Shown here: in pieces, positions 15,569 through 24,589 of the stretch | Numbering within the stretch: the first letter of the stretch is position 1 | How the letters are laid out: the number at the start of each line of letters is the position of its first letter | From: Gemmatimonadaceae bacterium | GTDB lineage: Bacteria > Latescibacterota > UBA2968 > UBA8231 | Assembly: GCA_026706075.1 (NCBI GenBank) | Contig: JAPOZM010000099.1 | Location: 1-64,000 of the forward strand | Direction: 5' to 3' | DNA length: 64,000 bases | Made by a program: the position numbers and the translations under genes | The notes under the pieces: generated by a model | Told to the model about the DNA's origin: nothing | The model's database searches: none | Seen by the model: the letters and a program-made list of their open reading frames with translations, nothing else

Positions 15569-16869
15569 GCGACCTGCCGCTCCATCGCTGCCAGCTCCTC
15601 GCCGACCTGGCGCTGGATGGCGAGGACGTACTCGTCTGTCGTGTGGCCCTCGACCCGGGTCTCGAAGCCGTGGTCGCCCCATCCGCCGACGATCCGCGCC
15701 GCCACCCGCTTCTCCGGGTCGTTGAAGTGGTAGGCGTTGGTGCGCCGCATGAAGTCCGGCAGGTCCTCCCCCTCGGTGCGGTAGAAGCCCGGGTTGGTCA
15801 CCACCACCTGGGGCTCCTCGGTGGGCCCGGCCGGGCGCGCCGGGACCACGAGGTCGCCCATGAGCACCTCCGGCCCCAGCTCCGGCGCCCAGTGGGTCAC
15901 GGCATGGGGCTCGCCGGGCTCGACCCAGGGCTCGATCTGGCGGGACACGACCTCGAACTCGTGCCAGAGCTGCAGCTCGTCGAGCTGGTGGGGAGGCAGG
16001 GAGCTCGCCGCCTCGTACCGGGACCGGTCGCCGCCGGTGCGCAGGTGGTTGAAGACCATGAACCAGTTCACCAGGTCGCGCAGCCCCCTCGGGATCTTGG
16101 TGTACTCCTCCGTGGCTCGGGGGCTGCAGACGTCGACGAGGACGACATGGGGGGCCTCGGCGCTGAGGCGGCGGACGAAGTCGGGGGCGAAGCCGTTGCG
16201 CCAGAACCGGTCGACGTGGTAGGGGACGGTGAGCCGCATCGACCCGTGGGAGGGGACCCGTTCGTAGTGGATGTCGAAGCCGTCGAGGTAGCGCTCAAGG
16301 GGCTCCACCACGAAGATGCGGCCGTAGCGGTCGTTGCCGAAGACGATCACGGGGCGCGTCGTGCCGGCGCGGAAGGAGCGCAGGAAACGGAGAAGGCCGT
16401 GGGCCTCGTACGCCGTGCGCCGGGCCTCGAGGCGGTCGGTCTCGTCCAGCTCGAAGGGCTCCGGCCGGGCCGGCGGCGGCAGCCTGGTGAGGGCGTCGAA
16501 GGCGAGGCGCACCTGCTCCGGGTCCTCGGGCCAGTCCCGCCGCCGCCGCGACTCGGTCGCGAAGCGGCGGAACTCCAGCTCGCGCTGCAGCTCGCAGCCG
16601 GCGTCGAAGCGGCCCCGGCGGGTCTCCTCGCGCAGGCGGTCCAGCTTGGCGGTGAGGACCGCCACGTCGCCGCCGCCGGCCAGGTAGCGCACCAGGGCCG
16701 GCGTCAGGGTGACGCCGTCGTGGTTCTGGGTGGTCACCGAGGCCACCCACTCGGCCACCTGGGAAATGCGGTCCCGGGCCTCGCCGGGGCTGCGGCCCTC
16801 GTCGAAGGGGGTGAGCTCCTCGGCGCTCATGCGCAGAGCGGCCAGGATGGGGTCTTCAGCGTCGAGCAT
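15565..16869 (-). CDS. protein of unknown function coupled to an Ldh_2 dehydrogenase
   Basis: I do not recognise this 434-residue protein. It is soluble, with no signal peptide or membrane segment. The middle holds an alpha/beta-like stretch (VIVFGNDRYGRIFVVEPL, later PHVVLVDVCSP) that could be a nucleotide- or phosphate-binding core; the N-terminal third is helical and charged. Conserved-looking aromatic and His residues cluster near LQLWHEFEVV and AYHFNDPEKR. ATG 16869 follows GGAGAGAGAAGG. It is translationally coupled to the Ldh_2 gene, so a shared pathway is likely. About 245 bp upstream (16870-17115) hold no convincing gene. Confidence 0.75.
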   Translation of the reverse strand: MLDAEDPILAALRMSAEELTPFDEGRSPGEARDRISQVAEWVASVTTQNHDGVTLTPALVRYLAGGGDVAVLTAKLDRLREETRRGRFDAGCELQRELEFRRFATESRRRRDWPEDPEQVRLAFDALTRLPPPARPEPFELDETDRLEARRTAYEAHGLLRFLRSFRAGTTRPVIVFGNDRYGRIFVVEPLERYLDGFDIHYERVPSHGSMRLTVPYHVDRFWRNGFAPDFVRRLSAEAPHVVLVDVCSPRATEEYTKIPRGLRDLVNWFMVFNHLRTGGDRSRYEAASSLPPHQLDELQLWHEFEVVSRQIEPWVEPGEPHAVTHWAPELGPEVLMGDLVVPARPAGPTEEPQVVVTNPGFYRTEGEDLPDFMRRTNAYHFNDPEKRVAARIVGGWGDHGFETRVEGHTTDEYVLAIQRQVGEELAAMERQVA

Positions 16870-17115
16870 CCTTCTCTCTCCAGCCGCCGACGAGCTCGTC
16901 GATGCCGAACCCGGCGGGCATCAGGCAGTGGAATGGCGCAGGGGCCGGGACTCGAAGTCGGGCGGGCTCTCCGCCTCCGGCTTCAGCTCGCGTGGACCTC
17001 GGCGTAGAGCTCATGGACCCGAGCGGCGTCGGCCGAGTCCCGATGTCGACTTCCACCGCTTCCCCCTGTCCTATCTTGATGTCTCCCGGTCCCGCCTCGA
17101 ATCCCGGAGACGCCC

Positions 17116-18162
17116 ATGCCCCTCGAGCTGATCGCCGACCGCCCCGGCCACGCCCTCCTGCAAACCTACGAGGAGCCGCCCCTGGAGCCCGGCCAGGTGC
17201 GGGTCCGCAGCCTATTCAGCGCCGTCAAGCACGGCACCGAGCTGCGCGGCTTCCGCGCCGACACGCCCGACGCCACCGACCGCTGGGACGGCCGCCTGCG
17301 CCTGCACCGGCGGGGCGAGCCCGAAGCCTCCAGGTTCCCCCGCTCCCTCGGCAACATGTGCCTCGGCGAGGTCGTCGAGGCCGGCCCGGCCGTGGACCGC
17401 CTGAAGGTAGGCGACCGCGTCTTCGAGCACCTGCCGGTGCGCGAGACCCACACCGTCGAGGCCGGCCGCCTGCGCATCGCCCCCGGCGGCATCTCCCCCC
17501 AGGCGCTGATGTACTGGGACCCCGCCGACGTCGCCCTCGGCGCCGTCCGCGACGGCCCGGTGCGGCTCGGCGACCGCGTCGCCGTCTTCGGCCTCGGGGC
17601 GATCGGCCTGATGGCCGCCCAGTGCGCCCGGTTGTGCGGCGCCCGCTGGGTCGCCGCCGTCGATCCCATCGAGCGGCGCCGGGAGGCGGCCCGGCGCCAC
17701 GGCGCCGACCTGGTGATCGACCCGGCGGCCACCGACGCCGGCGTGGAGATCAAGGAGCGGACGGACGGCGCGGGCGCCGAGGTCGTCCTCGAGACCAGCG
17801 GCGCCTACGCCGCCTTCGAGGACGCCCTGCGCGCCTGCTGCTACGCCGGCACGGTGGTCTCCTCCGCCTACTACCACGGCGAGCAGAGCCTGAAGCTGGC
17901 CGGCGAGTGGCACCGCAACCGCATCCAGGTGGTCTCCAGCCGCGCCAACAGCGAGCCCCTGCCCCAGCCGGGATGGAGCTTCTCCCGCATCCAGTCCGAG
18001 TCCCTGGCCCTGCTGGTGGAGGGGCGTCTGCGGGCCGACGATCTCATCGACCCGGTGGTCCCCCTCGCCCGGGCGGCCGAGGCCTACCACGAGATCGAGG
18101 CCCACCCGGAGCGCTCCATCAAGCTCGGCATCGACCACGCCATGGCTGGGTCCGCCGGGTGA
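17116..18162 (+). CDS. zinc-binding-type alcohol dehydrogenase (MDR family)
   Basis: A 348-residue medium-chain dehydrogenase/reductase. The N-terminal GroES-like domain contains KHGTELRGF and GNMCLGEVVEAG; the nucleotide-binding motif is VFGLGAIGLMAAQCA (about residues 156-170). The structural-zinc Cys cluster is missing and the usual catalytic Cys site reads SAVKHGTE, as in the clade seen near sugar-catabolic genes. The catalytic metal may therefore be altered or absent. ATG 17116 has GGAG nearby and a -10-like TATCTT about 40 bp upstream. It overlaps the next gene by four bases. Confidence 0.85.
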   Translation: MPLELIADRPGHALLQTYEEPPLEPGQVRVRSLFSAVKHGTELRGFRADTPDATDRWDGRLRLHRRGEPEASRFPRSLGNMCLGEVVEAGPAVDRLKVGDRVFEHLPVRETHTVEAGRLRIAPGGISPQALMYWDPADVALGAVRDGPVRLGDRVAVFGLGAIGLMAAQCARLCGARWVAAVDPIERRREAARRHGADLVIDPAATDAGVEIKERTDGAGAEVVLETSGAYAAFEDALRACCYAGTVVSSAYYHGEQSLKLAGEWHRNRIQVVSSRANSEPLPQPGWSFSRIQSESLALLVEGRLRADDLIDPVVPLARAAEAYHEIEAHPERSIKLGIDHAMAGSAG

Positions 18163-18884
18163 AGGTCGCCGCCTGGCAGGCCCCGCTGCTTCCCTCCGGA
18201 TCGATGGAGGCCCTGCCCCTGATCCGGGAGCGGATCGCCGAGTGCGAGCGCCGGGGGGTGGAGGTCCTCTGCTGTCCGGAAGCGATCCTCGGGGGGCTGG
18301 CGGACTATGCCCCGGAGCCGGGGGCCCTGGCCATCGACGCCGAGGGGGGAGAGCTGGAGCGCGTCCTGCAGCCGCTGGGCAGCGACCGGGTGAGCACCGT
18401 CGTCGGCTTCACCGACGCCGGCCCCGGGGGGCGCCTCTACTGCTCGGCGGCGGTCTTCCAGGAGGGCGCCGTGACCGGCGTCTACCGCAAGACCCACCCC
18501 GCGATCCGCCGCTCCGTGTACAGCGCCGGAGATCGGACCCCCGTCTTCGATAGCAACGGCCTGAGGTTCGGCATCGTCGTCTGTTACGACAGCAACTTCC
18601 GCGAGCCGGCGCGGACGATCTGCTCCCGGGGGGCTTCCGTGCTCTTCATCCCCACCAACAACGGCCTCCCTCCCGAGAAGGCGGACGTCGTTCCCCGGGC
18701 CCGCAGGGCGCAGGCGGAGCGCGCCGTGGAGAACCGGGTCCACGTGGTCGCCGCCGACGTGGCCGGCCGCTGCGGGGATCACGTCTCGTGGGGTTCCTCG
18801 GGCGTCACGGCGCCGGACGGGACCCTGCTGGCCGCCGCCGAACCGCTGGCCGAGGAGCTGCTCGTGGTCGACCTGGACGGCTGA
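18159..18884 (+). CDS. carbon-nitrogen hydrolase (nitrilase superfamily)
   Basis: A 241-residue single-domain amidase of the nitrilase superfamily. The Glu-Lys-Cys triad is visible as CCPEAILGG (Glu), GVYRKTHP (Lys) and IVVCYDSNFREP (Cys). Such enzymes hydrolyse amides or nitriles in the cytoplasm. The GTG start overlaps the alcohol dehydrogenase stop as GTGA, so the two are coupled. The substrate is unknown. Confidence 0.87.
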   Translation: MKVAAWQAPLLPSGSMEALPLIRERIAECERRGVEVLCCPEAILGGLADYAPEPGALAIDAEGGELERVLQPLGSDRVSTVVGFTDAGPGGRLYCSAAVFQEGAVTGVYRKTHPAIRRSVYSAGDRTPVFDSNGLRFGIVVCYDSNFREPARTICSRGASVLFIPTNNGLPPEKADVVPRARRAQAERAVENRVHVVAADVAGRCGDHVSWGSSGVTAPDGTLLAAAEPLAEELLVVDLDG

Positions 18885-18952
18885 GGCCGTCCTGGGTCCG
18901 AGCTCTACCGGGTGTTGGGCAGTGCTGCCGCCCCGGCGCGAGAGCCCGGCGG

Positions 18953-19630
18953 TCAGAGCCGCTCCAGGGCCCACGCATTCACCACCCGCGCCATCTCGTC
19001 GTACACGTCCTCGTCGGACCTGCGCGACCGCTTCAGCACCTTGAAGCCGTGGTCGGCCGTGTCCAGCAGGTGCAGGGTGGCCTGCTCCAGGCCCTCGACG
19101 ACCGGCTCGAGCAGCTCCAGCTCGGCCAGCTTGTCCCGCGTCCCGGAGAGGAAGAGCATGGGCACGGTCACCTGCGGCAGGTGGGCGGCCCGGTCCACCG
19201 AGGCACGGCCGGGCGGGTGCAGGGGAAAGGCGAAGAACACCAGTCCCCGCACTTCGGGGATCGGCGCCTCGGCGGCGGCGTGGGAGGCCATGCGGCCGCC
19301 GAAGGAGTGGCCGCCGACGAACAGGGGCAGGTCGGGCGCGGCCCCATGAGCGGCAGCTGCCGCAGAGCGCACGGTCTCGAAGGCCACCGGCTTCGACTCG
19401 GTGCCGCCGCCGCCCCGCTCCATGTAGGGGAAGTTGTAGCGGAAGGTGGCCACGCCGGCGTCGGCGCAGTGCCCGGCGATGGTGCGCAGGTTGCGGTGCC
19501 GGCAGTCGGTGCCGGCCCCGTGGCCGAGAACGAGCATCAGCCGCGCCTCCGGCGGCCGGACGGTCACGGAGGAGACCTCCCCCTTCTCCGCCGTGGCCGT
19601 GAACCGTCCCTCGATCTCCTCGTGAGTCAT
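18953..19630 (-). CDS. alpha/beta hydrolase of the COG3571/KANL-TEX30 type
   Basis: A 225-residue protein with an early oxyanion loop VLGHGAGTDCRH, the nucleophile elbow GGHSFGGRM and a C-terminal DHGFKVLKRS carrying the catalytic His. Length and motifs fit the small dienelactone-hydrolase-like group. It starts 5 bp after the stop of the carbon-nitrogen hydrolase gene upstream on the same strand; the two form an operon. The function in the cell is unknown. Confidence 0.82.
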   Translation of the reverse strand: MTHEEIEGRFTATAEKGEVSSVTVRPPEARLMLVLGHGAGTDCRHRNLRTIAGHCADAGVATFRYNFPYMERGGGGTESKPVAFETVRSAAAAAHGAAPDLPLFVGGHSFGGRMASHAAAEAPIPEVRGLVFFAFPLHPPGRASVDRAAHLPQVTVPMLFLSGTRDKLAELELLEPVVEGLEQATLHLLDTADHGFKVLKRSRRSDEDVYDEMARVVNAWALERL

Positions 19631-19635
19631 GGGCT

Positions 19636-20481
19636 TCAGGAGGCGCGCTGCCGGTTGAGCCAGGTCTTCTTCGTGCGCTTCTCGAACCAGAGGGGCATCT
19701 CGCGGCGGCGCCAGCGCAGGAAGGCGCGCTCGTGGAGGTCCCGGTTCCGGCGGGAGGGCTCGGCGGGGACCTCGATGGTGGCGTGCAGGATCTTCTCCTC
19801 GCGGCGCGACAGGGCGACGATCTCGCCCTGGCTGATGATCAGGGTGACGCCCACGTTGGCCTCGACGATGGGGACGCCGTTCTCCCGGGCCCGGGCCAGG
19901 ACCGCCTGGTCCTGCCTCTTCGAGCGGCTGCCGAAGGACGGGATCAGCAGGTAGCGGGCGCCGTCGAGGACGGGGATGCGGGCGATGTCGGCGTTCCAGC
20001 GGTCGGCGCAGATCATGAAGCCGCAGCGTCCGTGGGGGGTGGGGAAGGCCCGCGACTGCCGGCCCAGGCGGTTGAACCACCAGGCCGGGTGGGTGCCCTC
20101 GGCCAGCTGCATCTTGTGGTACTTGCCGGAGAGCTTGCCCTCGGGGTCGATGAAGACGGCGCAGTTGTGGACGTTGCGTCCCACCTTCTCGGCGCAGCCG
20201 AAGGCGAGGCTCATGCCCAGCTCGCGGGCCAGGGCGCGGAAGCGGGAGATCACGGCGCCCTGCATGGTGACCGCCACCTCGCGGATGCGCGCCGCCGGCG
20301 CCTCTCCGGCGATGATCTCGTTGGTCACGTAGCCCTCGATGACGCCCTCGGGGGCCACGGCCAGCTCGGCCCCGTCCCGGGCCGCTCGCCGGAAGCTCTC
20401 CTCGAGGCGGTCGCAGTTGTCGGCCAGCTCGAACTTCTCCGGCACGAAGGAGATCGCGGCCACACGCAAAGGACGGAACAT
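19636..20481 (-). CDS. carbon-nitrogen hydrolase (nitrilase superfamily)
   Basis: A 281-residue nitrilase-superfamily enzyme. The triad is Glu in VAPEGVIEGY, Lys in GKYHKMQL and Cys in FMICADRWN. A basic C-terminal tail (RRREMPLWFEKRTKKTW) extends beyond the usual fold. ATG 20481 follows AAGGAGG at ideal spacing. It is the first gene of a two-gene minus-strand operon and divergent from the sulfatase. The superfamily call is firm; the substrate is open. Confidence 0.88.
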   Translation of the reverse strand: MFRPLRVAAISFVPEKFELADNCDRLEESFRRAARDGAELAVAPEGVIEGYVTNEIIAGEAPAARIREVAVTMQGAVISRFRALARELGMSLAFGCAEKVGRNVHNCAVFIDPEGKLSGKYHKMQLAEGTHPAWWFNRLGRQSRAFPTPHGRCGFMICADRWNADIARIPVLDGARYLLIPSFGSRSKRQDQAVLARARENGVPIVEANVGVTLIISQGEIVALSRREEKILHATIEVPAEPSRRNRDLHERAFLRWRRREMPLWFEKRTKKTWLNRQRAS

Positions 20482-20636
20482 CAACAGCCTCCTTCCGGCT
20501 CTTCGGGCCGCCGCGCCGGAGGCGTTTCGCGGATCCTGGTCCACGCGCCGGGCAGGGGGGCCTCGTCTTTGCTTCCTTTCACTGCGAAAAGGAGCCGCCT
20601 TCAGCTCCACCCGGCAAGCCCTCGACGGGAGCCGCC

Positions 20637-22088
20637 ATGAACAAGCCGAACATCGTCTTCATCCTCGCCGACGACATGGGCTACGGGGACGCGGGCTGCT
20701 ACAACCCCGAATCGAAGATCCCCACGCCGAACCTCGACCGTCTCGCCGCCCAAGGGGTGCGCTTCACCGACGCCCACGCTCCCTCGAGCGTGTGCACTCC
20801 CAGCCGCTACGCCGTGCTCACCGGGCGCTACTGCTGGCGCTCCCGGCTCAAGGGGGGCGTCCTGTGGCAGTGGGAGAGCGCCCTCGTCGAGCCGGACCGC
20901 CTCACCGTGGCCGGGCTGCTGCGGCGGCAGGGGTACCGCACCCACTGCGTCGGCAAGTGGCACCTGGGCTGGAACTGGACCCTCGACGACGGCTCCCCGG
21001 CGGCGGACCACGTCGAGTTCGGGAGCCGCGGCAACGATCCGGCGCGTCTGGCCCTCGACGGGCGCATCGACTACGGCCGGCCGGTCACGGGCGGTCCCGT
21101 GGATTGCGGCTTCGACACCTACTTCGGCGACGACGTGCCCAACTTCCCGCCCTACACCTGGTTCGAGGACGACCGCGTCGTCGAGGCCCCGTCGGTGCCC
21201 AAGCCGGAGGTGATGTTCGGCACCCCGGGGCCGATGGTCCCCGGCTGGTCCCTGGAGCGGGTCATGCCCACCCTCATCCGGCGCGCCGAGCGAGTGATCG
21301 AGGAAGCCGGGGAGGAGCCCTTCTTCCTCTACATGCCGCTGACGGCGCCGCACACGCCGATCGTCCCGCTGGACGAGTTCCGCGGCATGAGCCGGGCCGG
21401 GGAGTACGGCGACTATGTCTGTGAGGTCGACTGGTGCGTGGGGCGGATCATGGAGGCCCTGGAGCGGCGCGGCCTCGCCGACGATACGTTGCTGATCTTC
21501 ACCAGTGACAACGGCCCGGAGAGGCCGGCCTACGACCGCATCCGCCAGTTCGGCCATGCGTCGTCGGCCCGACTGAGGGGGATCAAGCGCGACGTCTGGG
21601 AGGGCGGCCACCGGGTGCCGTTCCTGGCGCGCTGGCCGGGAGTGGCCCCGGCCGGCGCCGAGTGCTCCCACACCGTCATGCTCGGCGATCTCCTGGCCAC
21701 CTGCGCCGAGATGACGGGGGCCCGCCTGGCGTCGGGGGAGGGGGAGGACAGCGTCAGCATGCTGCCCCTGCTGCGCCGGCCGGACCGGGAGCGGGGGGTG
21801 CGCGCCTGCACCGTCCATCACAGCATGAACCGCCGCTTCGCCATCCGCCGCGGCGACTGGGTCTTCATCGACGCCCCCACCGGCGGCGATGTCCGCGAGC
21901 CCGACTGGTACAGGGAGGAGCGGGGCTACACCCCCCACGAGCAGCCGGGAGAGCTCTTCGACCTGTCCAGCGACATCGGCGAGCGCACCAACCTCCACGG
22001 CGAGCGCCCCGAGGTGGTGGCCGAGTTGTCGCAACTGCTGGAGCAGGTCAAGGCCGGGGGCGTGGACGCCCGAGCGGCCCAGGCCTGA
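20637..22088 (+). CDS. arylsulfatase-family sulfatase
   Basis: A 483-residue type I sulfatase. Metal ligands start at FILADDMGYGD, and the formylglycine motif CTPSR has Cys at residue 53, to be oxidised by a formylglycine-generating enzyme not in this window. Further signatures are KWHLGWNW and TSDNGPE. No signal peptide is seen: the N-terminus goes straight into the core (MNKPNIVFIL), so it acts in the cytoplasm or the start is misjudged. Together with the second sulfatase at 32.4 kb it suggests use of sulfated organic compounds. Confidence 0.92.
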   Translation: MNKPNIVFILADDMGYGDAGCYNPESKIPTPNLDRLAAQGVRFTDAHAPSSVCTPSRYAVLTGRYCWRSRLKGGVLWQWESALVEPDRLTVAGLLRRQGYRTHCVGKWHLGWNWTLDDGSPAADHVEFGSRGNDPARLALDGRIDYGRPVTGGPVDCGFDTYFGDDVPNFPPYTWFEDDRVVEAPSVPKPEVMFGTPGPMVPGWSLERVMPTLIRRAERVIEEAGEEPFFLYMPLTAPHTPIVPLDEFRGMSRAGEYGDYVCEVDWCVGRIMEALERRGLADDTLLIFTSDNGPERPAYDRIRQFGHASSARLRGIKRDVWEGGHRVPFLARWPGVAPAGAECSHTVMLGDLLATCAEMTGARLASGEGEDSVSMLPLLRRPDRERGVRACTVHHSMNRRFAIRRGDWVFIDAPTGGDVREPDWYREERGYTPHEQPGELFDLSSDIGERTNLHGERPEVVAELSQLLEQVKAGGVDARAAQA

Positions 22089-22092
22089 AGGG

Positions 22093-23076
22093 TCAGCCGC
22101 GGCGCCGGAGGATCGAGAGGAGCTGCGGCTGGGCGACGCTCCACATGCCCTTGCGCGGACCCTCGTCCTCGATGCGCAGGTCGACGGCCTCCGGATCGCT
22201 GCGAAGCAGGCCGCAGGGGGCCTCGAACTTGCCGATGCCCGGCACCGGCGACAGCTCGGCGAGGTTGGCCAGGGCGATCAGGTCGGAGAGGGCGTGACCG
22301 TACAGGCGGCTGGGCTGCAGGCGGGTTTCCAGGGCGAAGGAGGCCTCCGGCAGGCCCGCGGCCATGACGTCCATCAGGACGCCCCCCAGCAGCCGCTTCC
22401 GTTCGGCCATGGCGGCCAGGTGGCCTTCGTTGCGGCCGGTGTCGCCGCCGGCGTCGATGAAGGCCCGCAGGGCCCTCCCCGACCAGGCCTGGGTCTCCTC
22501 GGCCACCACCACGCACAAGGCCCCTCCGGGCTTGAGGAACCGCGCCATGCGCAGCAGGCCGGCCGGCAGGTCCCCGATGAAGTAGAGGATGTGGAGGGCG
22601 AGGACGAGATCGACGCTGCCGTCGGGCGGAGGGGCCGGGTCGATGGTGTCGATCTCCTCGAAGCCGGCCACCATCGCCAGGCCCGGCCGCAGGTGGTCCT
22701 GCGTCTCGAGGAAGGCGCCGTAGTCGGCGGCATAGCCGGCGTTCGGCTCCTCGTAGGAGACCGTGGCGCCCGCGGGGACCAGATCGGCGAGGAGGGCGAA
22801 GGTCTGGCCGTCGCCGGCCCCCAGGTCGAGGATGTGGCCTCCGGGCGGCACGACCTCGGGAATGAGCTCGCGAAGGGCCGGGACGAACAGATCGCGCTGG
22901 TCGGTGCCCAGCATGCGCACGCGCTGCAGGGGATCGGGCTTCAGGAGCCGGGCGAAGGTGTTGCGGTACTGCCGGTCCTGGTCGAGGCTGTCGAACTCGT
23001 TGCGCACCAGCTCCAGGGCCTCGTCGAAGCGCGGCGCCATGGCCCGGGCCGCACAGCGGTCGATCCGAATGGGCAT
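22093..23076 (-). CDS. class I SAM-dependent methyltransferase
   Basis: A 327-residue protein with motif I ILDLGAGDGQTFALL (about residues 85-100), the acidic ligand in SYEEPN, and a post-motif LVLALHILYFIGDL. The methyltransferase fold covers the middle; N- and C-terminal extensions are unassigned. ATG 23076 follows AGGAGA. It is convergent with the sulfatase, whose stop lies 4 bp away, and divergent from the ECF sigma gene. The substrate is unknown. Confidence 0.83.
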   Translation of the reverse strand: MPIRIDRCAARAMAPRFDEALELVRNEFDSLDQDRQYRNTFARLLKPDPLQRVRMLGTDQRDLFVPALRELIPEVVPPGGHILDLGAGDGQTFALLADLVPAGATVSYEEPNAGYAADYGAFLETQDHLRPGLAMVAGFEEIDTIDPAPPPDGSVDLVLALHILYFIGDLPAGLLRMARFLKPGGALCVVVAEETQAWSGRALRAFIDAGGDTGRNEGHLAAMAERKRLLGGVLMDVMAAGLPEASFALETRLQPSRLYGHALSDLIALANLAELSPVPGIGKFEAPCGLLRSDPEAVDLRIEDEGPRKGMWSVAQPQLLSILRRRG

Positions 23077-23118
23077 CTCGTCTCCTGCGCGAAGGGGGAC
23101 CTGCGCGGCGGCCGCTGA

Positions 23119-23148
23119 TTGACAGCCCTCCTCGGCCCCCCGTTGAAT
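23119..23148 (+). promoter_or_regulatory. putative promoter of the ECF sigma operon
   Basis: TTGACA (23119-23124) and TTGAAT (23143-23148) are spaced 18 bp, about 35 bp before the sigma-factor ATG. It is a housekeeping-type match; no ECF-type AAC/CGTC motif is obvious. Confidence 0.45.
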
Positions 23149-23182
23149 GAAGAGGGAATGAAACGGAGAATGTCCCTGTCCA

Positions 23183-23758
23183 ATGAGTGTGGATCCGCCG
23201 TCCGACCTGGAGTTGACGAGGAGGGCCCGCGATGGGGACGACCACGCCTTCCGCGAGCTGGTGGACAGGTACGAATCCCGGGTGGCGGCCACCGTCGTCG
23301 GCATGCTCGGGCCGGGGCCCGACGCCGAGGACGTGGGCCAGGAGACTTTCATCCGCTTCCACGCCGCCCTCGGCCGTTTCCGCGGCGAGGCGGCTCTCGG
23401 CACCTATCTCACACGGATCGCCATCAACCTCTCCCTCAACGCCTCGAAGAGCCGGCAGAAAGCCCGCTGGCGGTTCTGGAGCCTGGACAGCGAGGAGGAC
23501 CCGGCGCCGGAGCCGGTCACCGACGGGGAGGCGCTGCAGGACCAGGTCGACACGCGGTCCGAAGTGCACGCGGCGCTGCAGCAGCTCAAGCCCGATCACC
23601 GCTCCGTGGTGGTGCTGCGCATGATCCAGGGATACTCGACGCGGGAGACGGCCCAGGTTCTGGGCCTGCCCGAAGGCACGGTGCTGTCGCGGCTGTCCCG
23701 CGGCATGGCGGGCCTGAAGCAGATCCTGAAGGGGAGGTTCGGCCATGAAGAGGCGTGA
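23183..23758 (+). CDS. ECF-type RNA polymerase sigma factor
   Basis: A 191-residue sigma-70 factor of the extracytoplasmic-function group with only regions 2 and 4. Region 2 shows AFRELVDRYESRV and DAEDVGQETFIRFHAAL; region 4 shows LKPDHRSVVVLRMIQGYS and LGLPEGTVLSRLSRG (HTH). It overlaps the next gene by 14 bp, which encodes a membrane-anchored anti-sigma-like protein. It probably directs a stress or metal response. Confidence 0.93.
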   Translation: MSVDPPSDLELTRRARDGDDHAFRELVDRYESRVAATVVGMLGPGPDAEDVGQETFIRFHAALGRFRGEAALGTYLTRIAINLSLNASKSRQKARWRFWSLDSEEDPAPEPVTDGEALQDQVDTRSEVHAALQQLKPDHRSVVVLRMIQGYSTRETAQVLGLPEGTVLSRLSRGMAGLKQILKGRFGHEEA

Positions 23759-24164
23759 ACGCGAGGAGTTGCTGGCGCGGGCCCTGGGCGGCGAGCTCGA
23801 CCCGGGGCGGCGGACCCGCTTCGAGGACCTCCTCGCCTCGGACGAGAGCTTCCGCGCCGAATGGGAGCAGCTGCGCCAGGCGGGAGACCTGGTCTCGGCG
23901 GCCCGGGCCGAGGGCTTCGGCCCCCACTTCTCGGCGCGGGTCCTGGCCCGCCTGCGAAGCGAGAGGACGGGGGAGCACGGCCTCGCCGACGGGCTGATGC
24001 GCCTCTTCCGGCCCCTGGTGCCCGTCACCCTCGCCGTCGCCCTCTTCCTGGCCGTGCTCAACTGGCGGGACCGGGACCTGATGTCCGACGGCTCCTCCTT
24101 CCTGGAGATCACCTTCGCCGTGCCGCCGGTCTCGGTGGAGACCGCGGAACTCCTGGAGATGTGA
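23745..24164 (+). CDS. membrane-anchored anti-sigma factor
   Basis: 139 residues: a cytoplasmic helical N-terminal domain with RRTRFEDLLASDESFRAEWE, typical of zinc-less anti-sigma domains, then a single membrane segment (VPVTLAVALFLAVLNW, about residues 92-107) and a short outer tail. The overlap with the sigma gene and the size support a role as its cognate inhibitor. The zinc-binding HxxxCxxC motif is absent. Confidence 0.8.
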   Translation: MKRREREELLARALGGELDPGRRTRFEDLLASDESFRAEWEQLRQAGDLVSAARAEGFGPHFSARVLARLRSERTGEHGLADGLMRLFRPLVPVTLAVALFLAVLNWRDRDLMSDGSSFLEITFAVPPVSVETAELLEM

Positions 24165-24166
24165 CC

Positions 24167-24571
24167 GTGTCCTCCCGAGCCCGCGTCGCCGCCATCCTCA
24201 TCGCCACCCTCGTGCTCGGAATGGTGGTGGGGGCCCTGGGCCACAGCGTCTACCAGCGCCACCGCTTCCGCGACGCCCTGAGCCTGGCGAGACCCGCCCT
24301 CTTCACCGCCGGCATCCGGCGCGCCATCGGCCCGGTGGAGGAGGACCGGCGCGAGCGGATCGCCGAGGTCCTGCGCCGCATCGACGAGCGCATGCGCGCC
24401 AACCGCATCGCCCGGGACGGGGAGCGCCGCGCCCAGCTGGATTCCATCCGGGCGGCCCTGCATCCGCTGCTGACCGACGAGGAACGCCGGCGGGTGCAGC
24501 GGCGCCTGGAGCGGCACAAGCGCTGGATGAAGCGCGGGCCCGTCCCCCATCGCGGGGGCAAGCGGCATTAG
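24167..24571 (+). CDS. periplasmic heavy-metal-sensor-like protein (CnrX/Spy type)
   Basis: 134 residues: an N-terminal signal anchor (AAILIATLVLGMVVGALG) followed by a long, highly charged helical region with VEEDRRERIAEVLRRIDERM and a final LTDEERRRVQRRLER, as in CnrX/Spy/CpxP-like helical hairpins. The end is basic with His. GTG 24167 has GGAG at 8 nt; GTG 24161, overlapping the upstream stop, is an alternative. It completes a sigma / anti-sigma / periplasmic sensor set of the CnrH-CnrY-CnrX type. Confidence 0.72.
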   Translation: MSSRARVAAILIATLVLGMVVGALGHSVYQRHRFRDALSLARPALFTAGIRRAIGPVEEDRRERIAEVLRRIDERMRANRIARDGERRAQLDSIRAALHPLLTDEERRRVQRRLERHKRWMKRGPVPHRGGKRH

Positions 24572-24589
24572 CAGCTCCGGAATCCGCCG

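Noticed and set aside
16870..17115. Short minus-strand frame upstream of the 434-aa protein gene
   Set aside because: No start with a ribosome site and no family similarity; treated as intergenic.
21926..24568. 880-codon minus-strand frame over the sigma operon
   Set aside because: It covers real plus-strand genes (sigma, anti-sigma, sensor) and the methyltransferase in another frame, with no motif of its own.
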